A DNA stretch of 64,000 nt from Parachlorella kessleri. Lineage: Eukaryota > Chlorophyta > Trebouxiophyceae > Chlorellales > Chlorellaceae. Below are positions 1-14,977 of this stretch, one piece after another (within the stretch, counting starts at the first letter, position 1; each line of letters starts with the position of its first letter). The translations under genes and the position numbers were made by a program. Location: NCBI GenBank assembly GCA_001598975.1, contig BBXU01000336.1:1-64000 (forward strand), read 5' to 3'. Below the pieces are notes generated by a model, which worked only from the letters and a program-made list of their open reading frames with translations, made no database searches and was not told the DNA's origin.

Positions 1-378
1 GGTAAAGGCATGTTTTTCAGATGGATGGGTAGGAAGGGATCCATTGGGGAGGATGCTGTGTGGACCTATGATTGCCATTCAGACCAGCTGTGCCTGACCG
101 GCTCGCCCGCCATGAGGGGCGACTCCCTCATTCCTAATTTCCATGCAGCTGCAGTGACCCTGCCAGCGCCCATGGCATGCTCAGCACCGTGCTGCATGGC
201 GCAGCCGGCTGAGGAATGGGTCCAGGCAGCACTGGCAGATGGGAGCGGGCTGGAGGCCAGAGTCGTTGCCTGTTGTAGGGCACCTGTCTGTGAAGGGGCG
301 CTCCTCCCCTACCCAACGATAAGCATGTACACAAGGGCCAGAGGTGACATGAAGCAACACCCCTTGCCTCTGCTGCAG

Positions 379-847
379 GAGTACCTGAATGACTATGGCA
401 CGGAGGAGGAGAAGGCAATTGGGCGGCAGGTGCTGGAGCGGGAGGGGCAGATAGGGCTCTCAGACAGCGCCAAGGTGGGCAAGGGCCACTTGCACTCGCA
501 CTGCACGGCGCTGCTGGTTGCATTGTTGGGTGAAGTTGGAAGTGGGAGGGGCCCGGCTGGCCTTCAGGCCGCAAACACGACCTCCCAGGCCCTGGATCTG
601 GGAACAGGGCAAACGCATTCCCCTGCCCTGGGTTTGGCTTTGTGGGTGCTGGGGCAAGGCCTGGTGCACAGTGTCTGCTCGAAGCTCTGCCTGCTACACA
701 ACTTGCTTTCGAGCCGGTGCAGTGCCAGAGGTCAGATGAATATATCCTGCCGTGGCTGATGGTTGGTCACTTGCCCACTCCTTGCAGGGGCTATTGGAGC
801 GCAAGCTGAAGAAGGTGAATGAGGGCGTGCATGACGTCTACATCTGA
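379..847 (+). CDS. 3' end of an unrecognised gene (last two exons)
   Basis: Two exons can be read: 379-474, preceded by a CTGCAG acceptor, and 788-847 after CTTGCAG, ending in TGA. They join in frame at phase 0. The encoded tail is strongly charged and looks helical: it begins EYLNDYGTEEEK, passes through GLLERKLKKVNEG and ends HDVYI. Base composition and splice signals are those of coding exons elsewhere in the window. The rest of the gene lies to the left of the window or in exons I cannot see. I do not recognise the family. The charged, Leu-spaced pattern would suit a coiled-coil or docking segment, but that is only inference. Confidence 0.5.
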
Positions 848-1831
848 TCTGCGTACCACACGGCCCCTCACCAACGCTGGGGGCTGCCTTGACGACCAGC
901 GCTGGACCTGCTTGGGGACCTGTGCACCTCAGAGATGCCCATAGCTCTGAAGCTGTTGAGCCGCCCTGAGGCTTGGCCGCGGTGACTAGAAGGATCGCCC
1001 TGGTGGAAGGACCCGGCAGCCACTTAGTACATGCAACGTTGTCTGGGGGCTACAACGTGCACAGCGCCTAACCGGAGAACCGTTAGCCGGGCTTGTGGCT
1101 CGCCTGGTGCACCCACCTGGGGCGAGAGGGCCCAAGTGGTTCGGTTGTATGACGTCGCTGGCTTGATTTGATTGCCGTCTACCTACCTCGTTTGTTGGTC
1201 GTGGTGCTAGTATGAGTTCTGTGTACAAGCTGCCGCCGTACAGCGTGGCAGCCTCGTCTGCTTATCTTCTTTCATTCGGGCCAGAACCGCTTGATTGGTC
1301 GCCTGAGTTTGCCAACTGCACCGTTTGGAACGATGGGCTTTGCCTGCAGAGCTGCACACTTCCCTTTGGATGGGTATTACGGAACATCACATATCTTTGT
1401 CAGTGGCAGGCGACTCTTTGTGGCTTCTGGCATGCTGAAAGCGCGGCTGCTGCCTCTCTGTGCCCCGTCGGTGAAATGCAATGCAAGTTATGACAAACCT
1501 GGTCGGTATTTGACTACCTCTTTCTCTGCTCGAGTAGCCAGGGGCGCTGATTGTGCGTGCCAGTGCGGTGGCATGGTATGCGAATTGCTGTGGGCAAGGT
1601 ACACAACTGTTTAATGAGTGTATACAATGATAAGGCTGATGATATGTCATTGCAGCCTGATTCCATACTGTGGCATGTACCAGTTGCACTGATGGCTGAT
1701 GTATGCTCTTGAGTACCCCATCTGTCCTGGACTGCATTTGAACTTGATGCCGTAGTGTAACCCAATACGGACATCTCCTCCAGGGCAGAGCAGTGCACGT
1801 ACCACTGCCCCAGCGCACCATGCTAGCGGTT
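848..1831. other. Non-coding stretch between the first gene and family A
   Basis: This contains the 3' untranslated region of the upstream plus-strand gene and the 3' flank of the minus-strand gene A1, so the two are convergent. Short open frames here lack splice support and resemble nothing. I see no RNA gene or repeat. Confidence 0.4.
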
Positions 1832-3562
1832 TCAGCCGGACGTGAAGAAGAAGCTCTCACTAGTCACCAGAGTGCCATCTTGGTTAGCCACCAGCAGGGC
1901 AAAGCACGCAGGAGCGCCCACATCGTCCAACGCCTCCACTTGGTTCAGCAAATACCCTGCCTGTTCTTGGACTGATGCAGCCCTGGCTCCGGCCGCTGCA
2001 GGAGGGGTGCGACATGGAGAGCGACTTTTGATGGCTTGGCCCATTGATGCAAGCACAGGCAATTATAAACTCAGGCAAGCCCCAGAGCGTAACTGCATCC
2101 AGCCCTATCAGTACAGCTCACCCCAACCTGACCTCTGCTTGCATTGCCTGCCACCATCAACAGTACCCTGTCCTGCGTGTGTTTAACTGTGCATGATTAT
2201 GAGAGCAAACAGGTGATTTAGTGTGAACAGCTTACCTTCGTTCACACCATCAACTACCAGTGCCAGCTGCTTGTTACAATCAGCCTGTTTGTATGCCAAG
2301 GCAGCCGTCCTTGCCAGCCCGCCTGCTGCGCTGAAAAGCCTGTAGGCTTCTGCTACCGCCGCGTCCGTTGTGGCATTGCCGCATATCAGTTTGGCTAGCT
2401 CCGCTGCATCCTGTGATTGAAGCTGTGTGGGATTGAACACGCTTCGTGCCCCTGGAAGGCATACACAAAGCTGAAAATATTCTGTGTTTTTAGGCGTAAG
2501 AAACTTAGGCCCTCAGCACGTCCAGTATGCCCAGGCCTCTCCCCGCCCCCTGGCTGGCACCGCACACCGCTAATCCACCAGGCTGCCTAGGCGTGGGCTA
2601 CACTGGCAGGAATGGCTTAGGGCAGGGCGAATGGAGCATGTGGTGACATTGCAGCAATGCCCTGTTCTGACTCACCATGTGGCCCTTCTTCACCTATTGT
2701 GAAGGGGCGGGAGGTGTTTCTGCACTCAACAGGGCTGCCATTGGTGTTGATATAGGAGCGGACCTGCAAAAAGCACAGCACACAGGATAGCAATGCCATA
2801 TGACCTAGTCGGTCAATCCCTCGAACCTCGGAAGCCTAAATATAGCTTCAGAATCAGATCTAGTATCGGTTGACACCGCTGCTCTGGCGGCTGAGGCAAC
2901 CAACCACTGCTTTTCGCGGCCCCTGCCATGCCAAAGCCACTGCCTTACCGCAGTCTCAGGCTTGTTGCTGCCGCTGCTATTAGGTGGGCTGCTACTTGGT
3001 GGGCTGCTTGCTGGGCTTGCTGCTTGCTGCACCGGGGCGGGCGGGGACGCCTGGCCTGCTGCTGTGCTTGCAGCGGCACCAAGCGCACCAGACCAGGACT
3101 GGCCCTCTGGGGCTGCTCCTGTCGCGGCTGGTAGAGGTTGGTTGGGGCTGGGGCTAGGGCTGGAGCAGCTTGTGCCCGTGCAGCGGCGTGGCCAGGGCAC
3201 TGCGGTTGTAGGGCAGGCTGAGCCCAGGCAGCCGACTGCTTGGAGGAGCTGGCGACGCTGCTGCTGTGCGTTACCGAGGCTTGCAAAGCTCTTTTCCATG
3301 CTTTCTGGGCCAAGAGCCCATATGCTCCCCAGGCTCCCTCCATCGGGAGACCACGATGTTGAGCTGCTAGCATGGCTGCTAGAGCTGCCTGCACATGATC
3401 CAGGACCAAAGCGTTGGTCAGGGTTGGCTCGTGTACCTTGCCGGCAGTGCAAGCCAGCCGTGCCTCGGAGGCGTGCCACTGACCTATCACCGCAGCCGAG
3501 CAGCTGCCCAGTGCGACAGATAGGGTATGCAGCACGAGGAGCACGTGCGTGGCTCTGGTCAT
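1832..3562 (-). CDS. Family A copy 1: secreted four-cysteine protein with Ser/Pro-rich linker
   Basis: Exons (minus strand): 3562-3484 (signal peptide beginning MTRATHVLLVLHTLSVALG), a Ser/Pro/Ala-rich exon whose start is uncertain and which ends at 2949, then 2763-2676, 2451-2236 and 1995-1832 (stop). All later junctions keep phase. The conserved core includes YINTNGSPVEC, LAKLICGNATT, ALAYKQADCNKQ and GAPACFALLV, and the C-terminus is SESFFFTSG. The four cysteines align with those of copies 2 and 3, suggesting two disulfides. Unlike its paralogues it carries a long low-complexity linker (motifs SPSPSPNQPLP, SSPPSSSPPNSS) between signal peptide and core, like an algal wall-protein stalk. Function is unknown. 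Secretion is inferred from the hydrophobic N-terminus and the absence of a later membrane segment. Confidence 0.7.
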
Positions 3563-3961
3563 GACACGGAGTGGCAGCCAGTCGACACCTCCCTAACTAG
3601 AACGTTCGATGACCCTTCTGGCTTTATTTTGAAAACTTGCACCGGGAGTTGGACCGACGCCCATCGGGCCGTCCTAGAGGCGAGCCTATGGCCACGCATC
3701 ATGTTAAGGCGCTGGCGCGCTGGGTGTGCAGCGGTCCCTTTGGACGGAGTTCCATATTTCCAAGTGCACGGTTGGCTGCGGCTTGTTTGCATTCTGGAAA
3801 TGCCATCATGTGTGACTCCTGGCGGCCACCCTGCCTAACCAAGAAACTAGTTTAAGGATCGCTCTCAGGCTGGCGTCTTGGTCTCCAATGCTCAAGCTTG
3901 CCACTGGCAATAACAACTGCAAGGGATACTATGAAGGGATACCATTTGTGTTCCACTAAGG

Positions 3962-5615
3962 TCAGCTGGTATAGAAATACTTTTCACTAGCAACAACAGT
4001 GGCGTCGGCATTTGCTACTAGAAGGGTGAAACAAGCAGGGACCGCGACGTCTGAGAACCCTTCTGCCGCGTTCGTAAGGTACTGCTCGATCTCTCCCACA
4101 GTGCTGCCCGCCTCCTGAAGAGCTGCATGCAGCATGCAAGCAAAGAAGAAGTCAGGGGGCCGACATCGGCCCCAGCTTGGGTGCAACCCACAACACATCC
4201 ACAACAGCACCACGCAGCTCACAACTGCTAGCTCATAGTCCTGAGAATCTGGACATATGTGCAGTGCATCCATCAGAGCTAGAGCCAGCAGCGCACATTG
4301 CGGGGTACGTCGGAACCTGGCAGGCCTGCCCCCCCTTACCATCCCCGATATCGTTCACGGCCTGCACAAGCTGTGAGACGCAGTTGGCCTCCTTGACAGC
4401 CTTTGCTGCTGTCAGCGACTCGGTGCCTCCTGCAGGCAACAGTTGTACATCAAACCGAGTTGCGCAGCTGTTCATGTGCAGTCTGCTTAGCTTTGCAGGG
4501 TAGCAAAGCCTGATCTCCGGAACGCTCCCGCACTTGGTGTGGTGGCTAGGCGTGTCACCCTCTGCAAAATCCCACAGAGTTCAGCTGCTGCAGCTGACCA
4601 GCGCTCACCTGCGACGAGTGCCCTAGCAACATCCCGGGCTGCCTGGATGCTGGTTGTCTGGTTGCATAGTGCCTGCGTCAGGTCGCTGGCCCTCTGCAGC
4701 TGCCATCCACTCAGCCTTGCGCCACCCTTGGCATCTGCACGCAGCAACAGCACCGCGCGAGTCCGTAAGTAACCTTAGTTAAGCTACCAAAGACCAGTCG
4801 CCCACTCGCCACTCAGCCCGGCTGCCTGCCTGAAGCATTGATCTGGCCCTCAGCAAAAGCCGCTGCTCATCGGTTGTTATGCGGACGGGGGTCAGCGGTG
4901 CCGCTATGGCGTAGCAAGGGTGCAGCGAGGCACATGTGCACATCAGGCCAGTAGAGAGGCCGGCTGACGTGGGAAACGACATTCGGCCCAGCAGAGTGCA
5001 GGACTAGCCAAAACTGCAGGCTTACCATGGGGCTGTGCGTCTGTACCCGTGAGGATCCTCGAGACGTTGATACAGCTGGCAAGGTCCCCATTGGTGTTTA
5101 TGACAGAGCGTAGCTGCATGAGCACAACATCAGGCGCTAGGCACCACCGCTGCCGCCCAGAACTGTAAGCGCTGGCCACCGGAGCAAGCCCTAGCAAGTT
5201 GGCCACTTGCAAGCCACGCACATAGCTTGCACTGGCGGATCTTGAAAGTAGTACACAGCTTGCCTGGGTCTCCGGCTTTGCTTGCAGCAGCTGGCGTGTG
5301 CTCCCTGCATACATAGAGGGGATGCCAGTTGTGCCTGTAGGTTTGGAAAGTATAAAGAAAGCAAGTGGCTGCAGCAAAACTCCTCATTGCCGCTTGAGGT
5401 ACACAGGCAGGCAGCGCTGGCTTGCTTGCGTGCTTGCTCCGCTCTTAGGCTGGCACTGCTGGCAGCTGGCCACAGTGTGCTATAATGGATGCCCCAATAA
5501 GCTAGCTGGCAGAGCCCGGCCTTGACATCTCAGCACTGTACTTACCTAAGCACTCCACTTGGAGCAATACTGTGGCTAGGCATGATAAAAGCAACAGTGC
5601 TGCAGGCCCAGACAT
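3962..5615 (-). CDS. Family A copy 2: secreted four-cysteine protein
   Basis: Six exons on the minus strand: 5615-5546, 5304-5264, 5113-5026, 4734-4609, 4429-4340 and 4122-3962, with every junction in phase, giving about 191 residues. The first exon is a signal peptide (MSGPAALLLLSCLATVLLQ). The core shows RQLLQAKPETQ, SVINTNGDLASC, TQALCNQTT, AVKEANCVSQLV and VPACFTLLVANAD, and ends KYFYTS before TGA. The cysteines match copies 1 and 3. N-glycosylation sequons are present (NVS, NQT). The donor after exon 2 is GCAAGC, a GC-AG intron of 150 bases that contains no in-frame stop, so retention would insert 50 residues. It sits head-to-tail with copies 1 and 3, so tandem duplication is the likely origin. 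The molecular role is unknown. Confidence 0.75.
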
Positions 5616-6530
5616 GGCAGGTTTGCACCTCAGCTTGCTAGCTATAGCTAGTGTTTCACTGGGGTGAGTCTTGCGAGCGCTGCTATCATGAATCTGGAAG
5701 GACCTTTTCTGACTCTGCTGCTGTCCAGTTGTAAGCAACACTCTGCAATGGGTAGGTACCTGGTCCGAGCCCTAGGGACCTCCACTCTGCGAGACCTTGG
5801 ACCGCTTATGGGAGCAATCGATGGGAAGGCTACCGCATGCTGGCTTTTTTCATCAATATTGCAGCTGCACTGCAGTGCAAGTAACAAGTCAGGGTAGCCT
5901 CCTTGAGGGAGGTAACGGACTAGAGAACACTAAAACTCACGGCTTCCATCAGTCGTGCATAGCAACCAAGGCAGCAATCACCATGCGGTCCTGATCCTTG
6001 CCTAAATCCTCACGGGACGTCCACACAAGTTGGCGCATGTGGTCATATGGCTGGTTGAGCGTGAGCAGCAAGATAGACATTTTGCTGCTGGTCTAGGCTG
6101 GAATCAGCCAGGAGGATCAATCACCACTACTCATGGTCATCCATTGCACATGCTGATCAGTTACAACATGGGTTCGAAGCCATGGGAAATTTCACGCTTG
6201 TGGGGCCTCCTGTCCCAGTCCATATCCATGTCAAGTACAGTGATACTGAAAGCATGCAAACCCGATGGGTGACCCAGCCCAGCCATGGCGCTGTGGCGTC
6301 TGGCTGCCAGCAGCGCTGTCTGGGTGCTGCACCGGTAAGATTGGCAGTGCTAAAATTCAGTATGCATGCAAATGCCGGGTGGGGGTTTTCCAGAGTACCA
6401 CATCAGTCAGACAAACTTCCTAACAGGGCTGTTGGAATTGGAAGGCCAGCCAGATCCAGGTCCACCCTCAATCAGTTACGAGTCCTCTGAAGCCCTGCTG
6501 TTTGCTGGTAAGGCACAAGACTGAGATGGC
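5616..6530. other. Intergenic region between family A copies 2 and 3
   Basis: This holds the promoter side of copy 2 and the 3' flank of copy 3. A TTACA on the plus strand at 6161-6165 (TGTAA on the minus strand) could be the poly(A) signal of copy 3, though it lies about 370 bases after the stop. No further coding exon with splice support was found. Confidence 0.35.
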
Positions 6531-8861
6531 TTAGCTTGTAGTAAAGTACTCCTCCCGCTCCACCTGCTGACAGCAAGAAAACACCTCTAGCTTCAGCCAG
6601 CAACACTGACGATTAGGTAGACACAGCCGAGTATACTAATCAGTACCACATGGCAGCCCAGACAATGCTTTGGTGGTTGTAAATACCACTGCGGGTCCAC
6701 AGTGCTTTGTGTTCCGGGAATTGAAGAAGGCTTGATCACACAACAAACCCCACTATGGTGCCTACCCGGCAAAAGCCTGGCCCCGGCTTGTGGGACTGCC
6801 AGGATATCATTCACACCCAGCGTTTTCTCTCCCGCCGAAGCCCCCGTCCAGAAATGCCTTGCCCCGCCTTCGCCTTCCCCCCCTTCCCCACGCATGCCCA
6901 GCCAGTGCTGCAGCATGAATCTCAAGCTCGGTGCCAGCATGCACTATCCTGCGTAGCTTACCTTGGTTCCTGCAGCGTCGGAGACAAGCACTGTGGCACA
7001 GGTGGGGATGCCCACAGACTGGAGGTCGACGATGGCCTTCTTGACGTAATCCTCAATATCGCTAACGTTCTTAGCCTGGTTTTGGGCCACTGCAGCGAAA
7101 GGCAGGCCGGCAAGGTGCACTGGATCTAGCTGGGTTGGGGGTGGGTCAAGATGGGGTTGAGAGGCAGGCCACTGGCCACAAGGGTAGGGGGGGGGTTGTT
7201 ATGGGTTAGCTGGGTGGGTAGGCAAGATCAGAGTTGAAGACAGGCGAGCTGACACTGGGAGAGCGGTATGTGCTGGACAACGACATTGACAAGGCACCAG
7301 ATGCCTTGTCCCAGCCAGTGCAGCAGACAGAGCTTGGTTGGGCCAGGGTTACAAGAGCCCCTAGTCTAGTCTAGTCTAACAGCGTACCGCCACCTGACCA
7401 TGCTGCCGTGAGTCCCCCAAATGGGGCCAACAAGAAGCCAGGATGTACTATGCCCACAAACCACAAGATCCAAGTACCAATTCTTAATGACAAGAGCCCC
7501 TAGATCTAGGCACGATCCAGGCAGCAGCAGCAGCAGCAGCAGCGGCGGCAGCAGCAGTGACAGCAGCGGCGGCAGCAGCAGCAGCAGCGGCAGCACACAC
7601 TCACGTATGGAGGCCACGGTGATGGTGTTGGCCACGTTGTTCTGGTCGCTGCACTTGGCCACCCGCAGGGCTTGGAAGGCCTCTTGGCCCTTGCCGGCCT
7701 TGACCAGGTCCACCACCTGCTGGCCAGCCTTCTGGTAGTCATCGCACATCAGCTTAGACAGGTCCTGCAGCCCATACGAGTAAAACTTTCATTACAGTAG
7801 CTTTTGGGCAGTCATTGTTTGTCAGCTAGCCTGCGCAGCCGGCAGTGAGGCGCTGCAGGGACTCTGACAAGGTCAGGGGGGAACTGTACATCCTGTTGCG
7901 GCTGCGGCTGGAAGTCAGACCATGAAGCGGTCCGACACAACTGCGAACTTGGCATGTGCCCGCAACAGGGCATGCAGGTACATTCCAACTGTTTGTGCAC
8001 AACTTGCCACATATCCACCTGGCCAAGCAACCCTCACCGTGACCACGCTGGTGCTTGGCTGGTTTGTGCCGCTGGCCTCTGCAGGGGTAACACAGGCATG
8101 ATGTCATGGCTTAGGACGATGGGCCCTTACATTGTCAATTTACGTCACGATCTAACTGCAGCTAGTCGAGCAGTGCAACCACCCAGGCATGAGGCCCTAC
8201 GCGCAAGCCGAGTGGTAGCCCCAGTGTACAACTCTACCGACACCAAAGTCAAGAGACTTCAGGCTGCTTGCTGTTGATTGCTGGAAGTTTAGCGCTGCGG
8301 CTCCTTCGACGTGCGGTGCAGTGGCAGACTGACTTACTGTATGTCTGGTTCACGAAGGGCTTGGTCACGTTGACGCAGTAGACAGGCATGCCGTCGGTAT
8401 TGATGTTGAGAACCAGCTGCATGCAGGACAGGCAAGAACTCGCGAGTGGCGCCCAAGTCACTCCACAGGACTTCCGCGATAGTGTGTTCCGTGGCTTACA
8501 GATGGCTGGAAGCAGACGCCAACTCATACGCAGTCTGGAGCCTCAGCTGATGCCCACGTACCGCAGTCTTTGGCCCTGCCTTGGTGCTGTTGCCACTCTG
8601 TGCCTGGAGCAGCTGTCGTCCCACCGACTCTGCAATCATTGTATGGCCACAACCCATGCAAGTGAGTATCGGTGAGCCCTATCGGTGAGCTTTGTGCACT
8701 CTCCAGCCTAGGTGTAGCTGTTGCAGAAGCTGCCATAGAGGTTGGTGCAATCAGCAAAGAGCATGCTCGTTGAGACACGGCTTACCTCCGTCGGCCGTGA
8801 AGGCTGTGGCCAGAGGAGAGGCCAGGAGGATGCAGGCAGCAAGCACAGCAAGCTTGGCCAT
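6531..8861 (-). CDS. Family A copy 3: secreted four-cysteine protein
   Basis: Seven exons on the minus strand: 8861-8786, 8629-8562, 8416-8338, 8078-8038, 7764-7605, 7089-6962 and 6563-6531, all in phase, giving 194 residues. The signal peptide is MAKLAVLAACILLASPLATA. The core contains GRQLLQAQSGNSTK, LNINTDGMPVYC, LSKLMCDDYQKA, RVAKCSDQNN and VGIPTCATVLVSD, and ends EEYFTTS. The four cysteines are at positions shared with copies 1 and 2. Several NXS/T sequons suggest glycosylation in the secretory pathway. Exon phases match copies 1 and 2, and the small exon 8078-8038 is extra. No catalytic motif or known domain is recognised. It could be a secreted wall or matrix protein or a small extracellular binding protein. 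That it is secreted is better supported than any function. Confidence 0.8.
7521..7602. repeat. CAG/CGG trinucleotide microsatellite in an intron of family A copy 3
   Basis: An imperfect run of GCA/GCG triplets (plus strand) lies next to the 5' splice site of the intron that follows exon 5. On the coding strand it is CTG-rich, directly downstream of the donor at 7604. Confidence 0.8.
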
Positions 8862-9766
8862 GGCTCCTCCGTCCTATACTTGGTATAGAGAGGGCACGCT
8901 CGTGACTGTTAACGTATGCAGCAGGGCTGGCGTGTTGACGGATGAGATCTGCAAGGTTCTGATAGCAATGCAGCAAAGGATGTCAGAGCATGGTGTGCTC
9001 CCGATCATTCACACAGTCCAAGGCTTCGCCCGAGGACATGGCGGGCATGATGGCGGGTAGAAATCCTTCATCGCATGGGAGTGGTACCTACATGACATGA
9101 CAACCTGACAGATTTAATTCCATGCAACCCGAGCTGGGACAAGCCTGGGAACGTTGGCCATTGCAGCAGTAGCCTACGCCTGAGGCGGACGGCAGTGGCT
9201 CTCTAATTGGGTAATTCTAAAAGGAAGGTCCCCATGTTGTAGCAGGGGACCTCGAGATTGATAAATGTGGTGAGACAAAGAGGTTCTGGTACACAGATGA
9301 TTCCTATTTCAGCCACCAGGACAGCAGTTACAGACGGCAGAACAAGGACCAAAGAGGGCAGGCATGCTCTGTCAGCCAACGCAGCGAGTTGGCATGGCGC
9401 AGTAGGAAGGCAGCACCAGCACCAGCAAGCAGGCAACACAGGATGCTGGCCTTCCCTGCAGGTGCCTGTCAGCGCATCAGGCTATATTGTATGGTCCCCA
9501 GAGGGCATGGCGACAAGCGATACAACCGTAAACGTCAACAAACAATGAGCTCCACTGACTAAGCTGCCCGACTGGCAAGAACCCAACAAAACTCCGCACT
9601 CGCAGGCCCATACCGCCCCAAGCAGGAGTCAGCCAGGCCCCATGGCACCCTCAGGGCGCCTCGCCTATAACCCAGGCCGACTCTCGCATTCCACAGGACA
9701 CAAGTCGCTTCCTAGGTACACGCCAATGCTGCCAACCCCTGCCCTCGAGCTAGCTCCACAGCGCTG
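8862..9766. other. Intergenic region between family A and NDUFV2
   Basis: Both flanking genes are on the minus strand, so this is the promoter side of family A copy 3 and the 3' flank of NDUFV2. Nothing else is supported. A plus-strand TTACA at 9328-9332 is a weak poly(A) candidate for NDUFV2. Confidence 0.4.
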
Positions 9767-13015
<3,249 letters not shown>

Positions 13016-13485
13016 GCTGCCCAAGTGCTACCCACGCCTAAAGGTTGCAAACCCTTGATCAACCAGCCTGATGGAAGACCAGGCTAGACCAAGCTGGGTG
13101 GTCCTAGCACCCTCCTTCACACCCGAGCGCCACAACCCTATGAGACGCTGCGCTCGCAGATTGATGCGTCCCTGCCACGACACCCTGCTGCCTGATCACC
13201 CTGATGTGAGCCATGTGCCAAAAGTCCTGGAATGCTGAGCCTGCTACGAAGGCTCCTCCCGCTCGGGGCAGGACGGTTTGCTTTCTGCGTTGCTTGAAAT
13301 CCTTAATAGCATTTCACGCTACTTATTTTGCTCAAGAGCTCCAGTGCAGTGCTGGAGGCAGCTTGCCAACTATCCCCTTCAGCTAAGGCGTTCCTGCGAG
13401 ACGATCGTTTCCCTGTACTCAAGCGAGCTTTGAAGGCCGCAGTTTCCCAACTGGCTCCTTGGCCAGCGCCGGGCTGCGCCAGAAG
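13016..13485. promoter_or_regulatory. Shared divergent promoter region NDUFV2 / CUE-domain gene
   Basis: The two start codons (13015 minus, 13486 plus) are 470 bases apart and face away from each other, so this segment must hold both promoters and 5' untranslated regions. I see no clear TATA box. Confidence 0.5.
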
Positions 13486-14977
13486 ATGTCAGTGACTGCA
13501 GGACTCCACGGCCCAGCGTTTCTCGGCAACAAGAGGTTCCTTGAGCAGGAAGACGACAGTGGGTCTGGGAGCAGGCTTCCCCTCGCCGAGTTGAAGAGGC
13601 CCAAGCAGCAGCAGAGTGGCAGCCCCGGCGGCCGCTGCGCGGACAGCCAAGCCTACACAGTCGGGCGAAGCACTATTGCAGCGCTGCGGGCGCTCTTTCC
13701 GGAGATGAATGACAAGGTGTGTAGAAGCTGGTCGTGCTGCTTGCAAAGTGGGATGTATTTAGTAGGCTGGCTAGGCTGACCGGGACTGGCCTTCAAGCTA
13801 GTAGCATGATCCACACCCCCGCCTGAGCTTTGTGGAGTCTGTGCTGCAGGTTATAGCAGACGTACTGGCAGAGTATGGTAACAACATCGACGCAGCGATC
13901 AAACATTTGAATGACCTGCGGCTGAGTGGTGCTCAGCTTGCTGGCCACCACCGAGGAGATTCTAGCATTGTCACACCGCCAGCAGAGCCCGTAGCACACC
14001 TAAAACCACAGCAACAGCAGCATGCAGCCTTGCAACAACATCAGCAGCAGCATCCAGAGCAGCCAGATCAGCCGCCGGAGCTTTCAAAGCCTACTGTGCC
14101 AGATGAGCCTGGCACTGGGGTTCAACCACCAGCGCCAGCCAGGTCCGCTGCCGAGTGGGTGGACCTTGTGGTTCGCCAAATGTCTGAGGCGTCCAGCATA
14201 GATGATGCCAAACAGCGAGCAAGCGGCATCCTGCAGGCTTTTGAGCACGCGGCAGTGCAGCATGCCAAGCAGGTGTGGAGTCCATGAAGTGTGTGGGAGG
14301 GTAGGGTAGAGGTGGGGGCTTCGCTGTGCACCATGCTCATGCAGCTCGGTTCTCGCAACTGTCTGATCACTCCCACTGCGTTTCTTTGGTGTGTTATGTG
14401 TATACACTGCGGCCTGCTTTGGCATAAACTTGTGGTGCTCTGCCCCTGCTTTTCTAGGTAAGGGCTTTAAGGCGTGTGTGTCACATTTTTGTGTTATGCA
14501 GGTAGAGATTATGAATTAAGTCACAGCTGAGTGATGTAATGCTCCAGCTCTCTGCCTTGCAGGGGGGCAACGAAGACCCGGGCCGACTGAAGCTGCAGGT
14601 GCAGGAGCTCTCAAAGGAGAACCAGTTGCTGAAGCGTGCAGTTGCCATCCAGAACACAAGGCTACAGGTTCGTCATGCTGCTATAGCTGTGCTGCATGCT
14701 GTCACAAGTCATGACGAGGAACTGGAGTTGAACACTTGACTGCACATGGCCTTTGCCTAGTGCGCTGAACTCCCAAGTTCTTATGTGTTCGTCTGTTGGC
14801 CTGCAGGAGCTGGGGGCTAGGGAACAGGAGGTGCAGCAGCTGCGGCAGATGCTAGAAGGATACCAGCAAAAGGTGCAGCAGTTGGAGGTGCAAAACTACT
14901 CGCTAGCTATGCATCTGAGGCAGGCAACCGACAGCCGTGACCCGCTGCAGACCCACAAAAACCCGGATATCTTCTGA
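13486..14977 (+). CDS. Plant-type CUE-domain protein with C-terminal coiled coil
   Basis: Four exons, 13486-13716, 13850-14272, 14563-14667 and 14807-14977, all phase 0, 309 residues. The N-terminus contains an LKRPKQQQS segment like the basic region of the plant homologues. A CUE domain spans about residues 64-100: LRALFPEMNDK then VLAEYGNNIDAAIKHLNDLRL, which is the ubiquitin-binding fold. A Gln-rich linker follows, then AEWVDLVVRQMSEASSIDDAK, then a coiled coil (LSKENQLLKRAVAIQNTRLQ, QVQQLRQML-like heptads) and the hallmark end VQNYSLAMHLRQA with terminal NPDIF. This domain order and these motifs match an uncharacterised land-plant family of CUE proteins. Ubiquitin binding is inferred from the fold. 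No partner is known to me. Confidence 0.9.

Noticed and set aside
2962..3564. 200-residue plus-strand frame opposite family A copy 1
   Set aside because: Leu/Ala/Gly-rich antisense of the Ser/Pro/Ala exon. The minus-strand gene has a signal peptide, paralogues and phase-consistent splicing.
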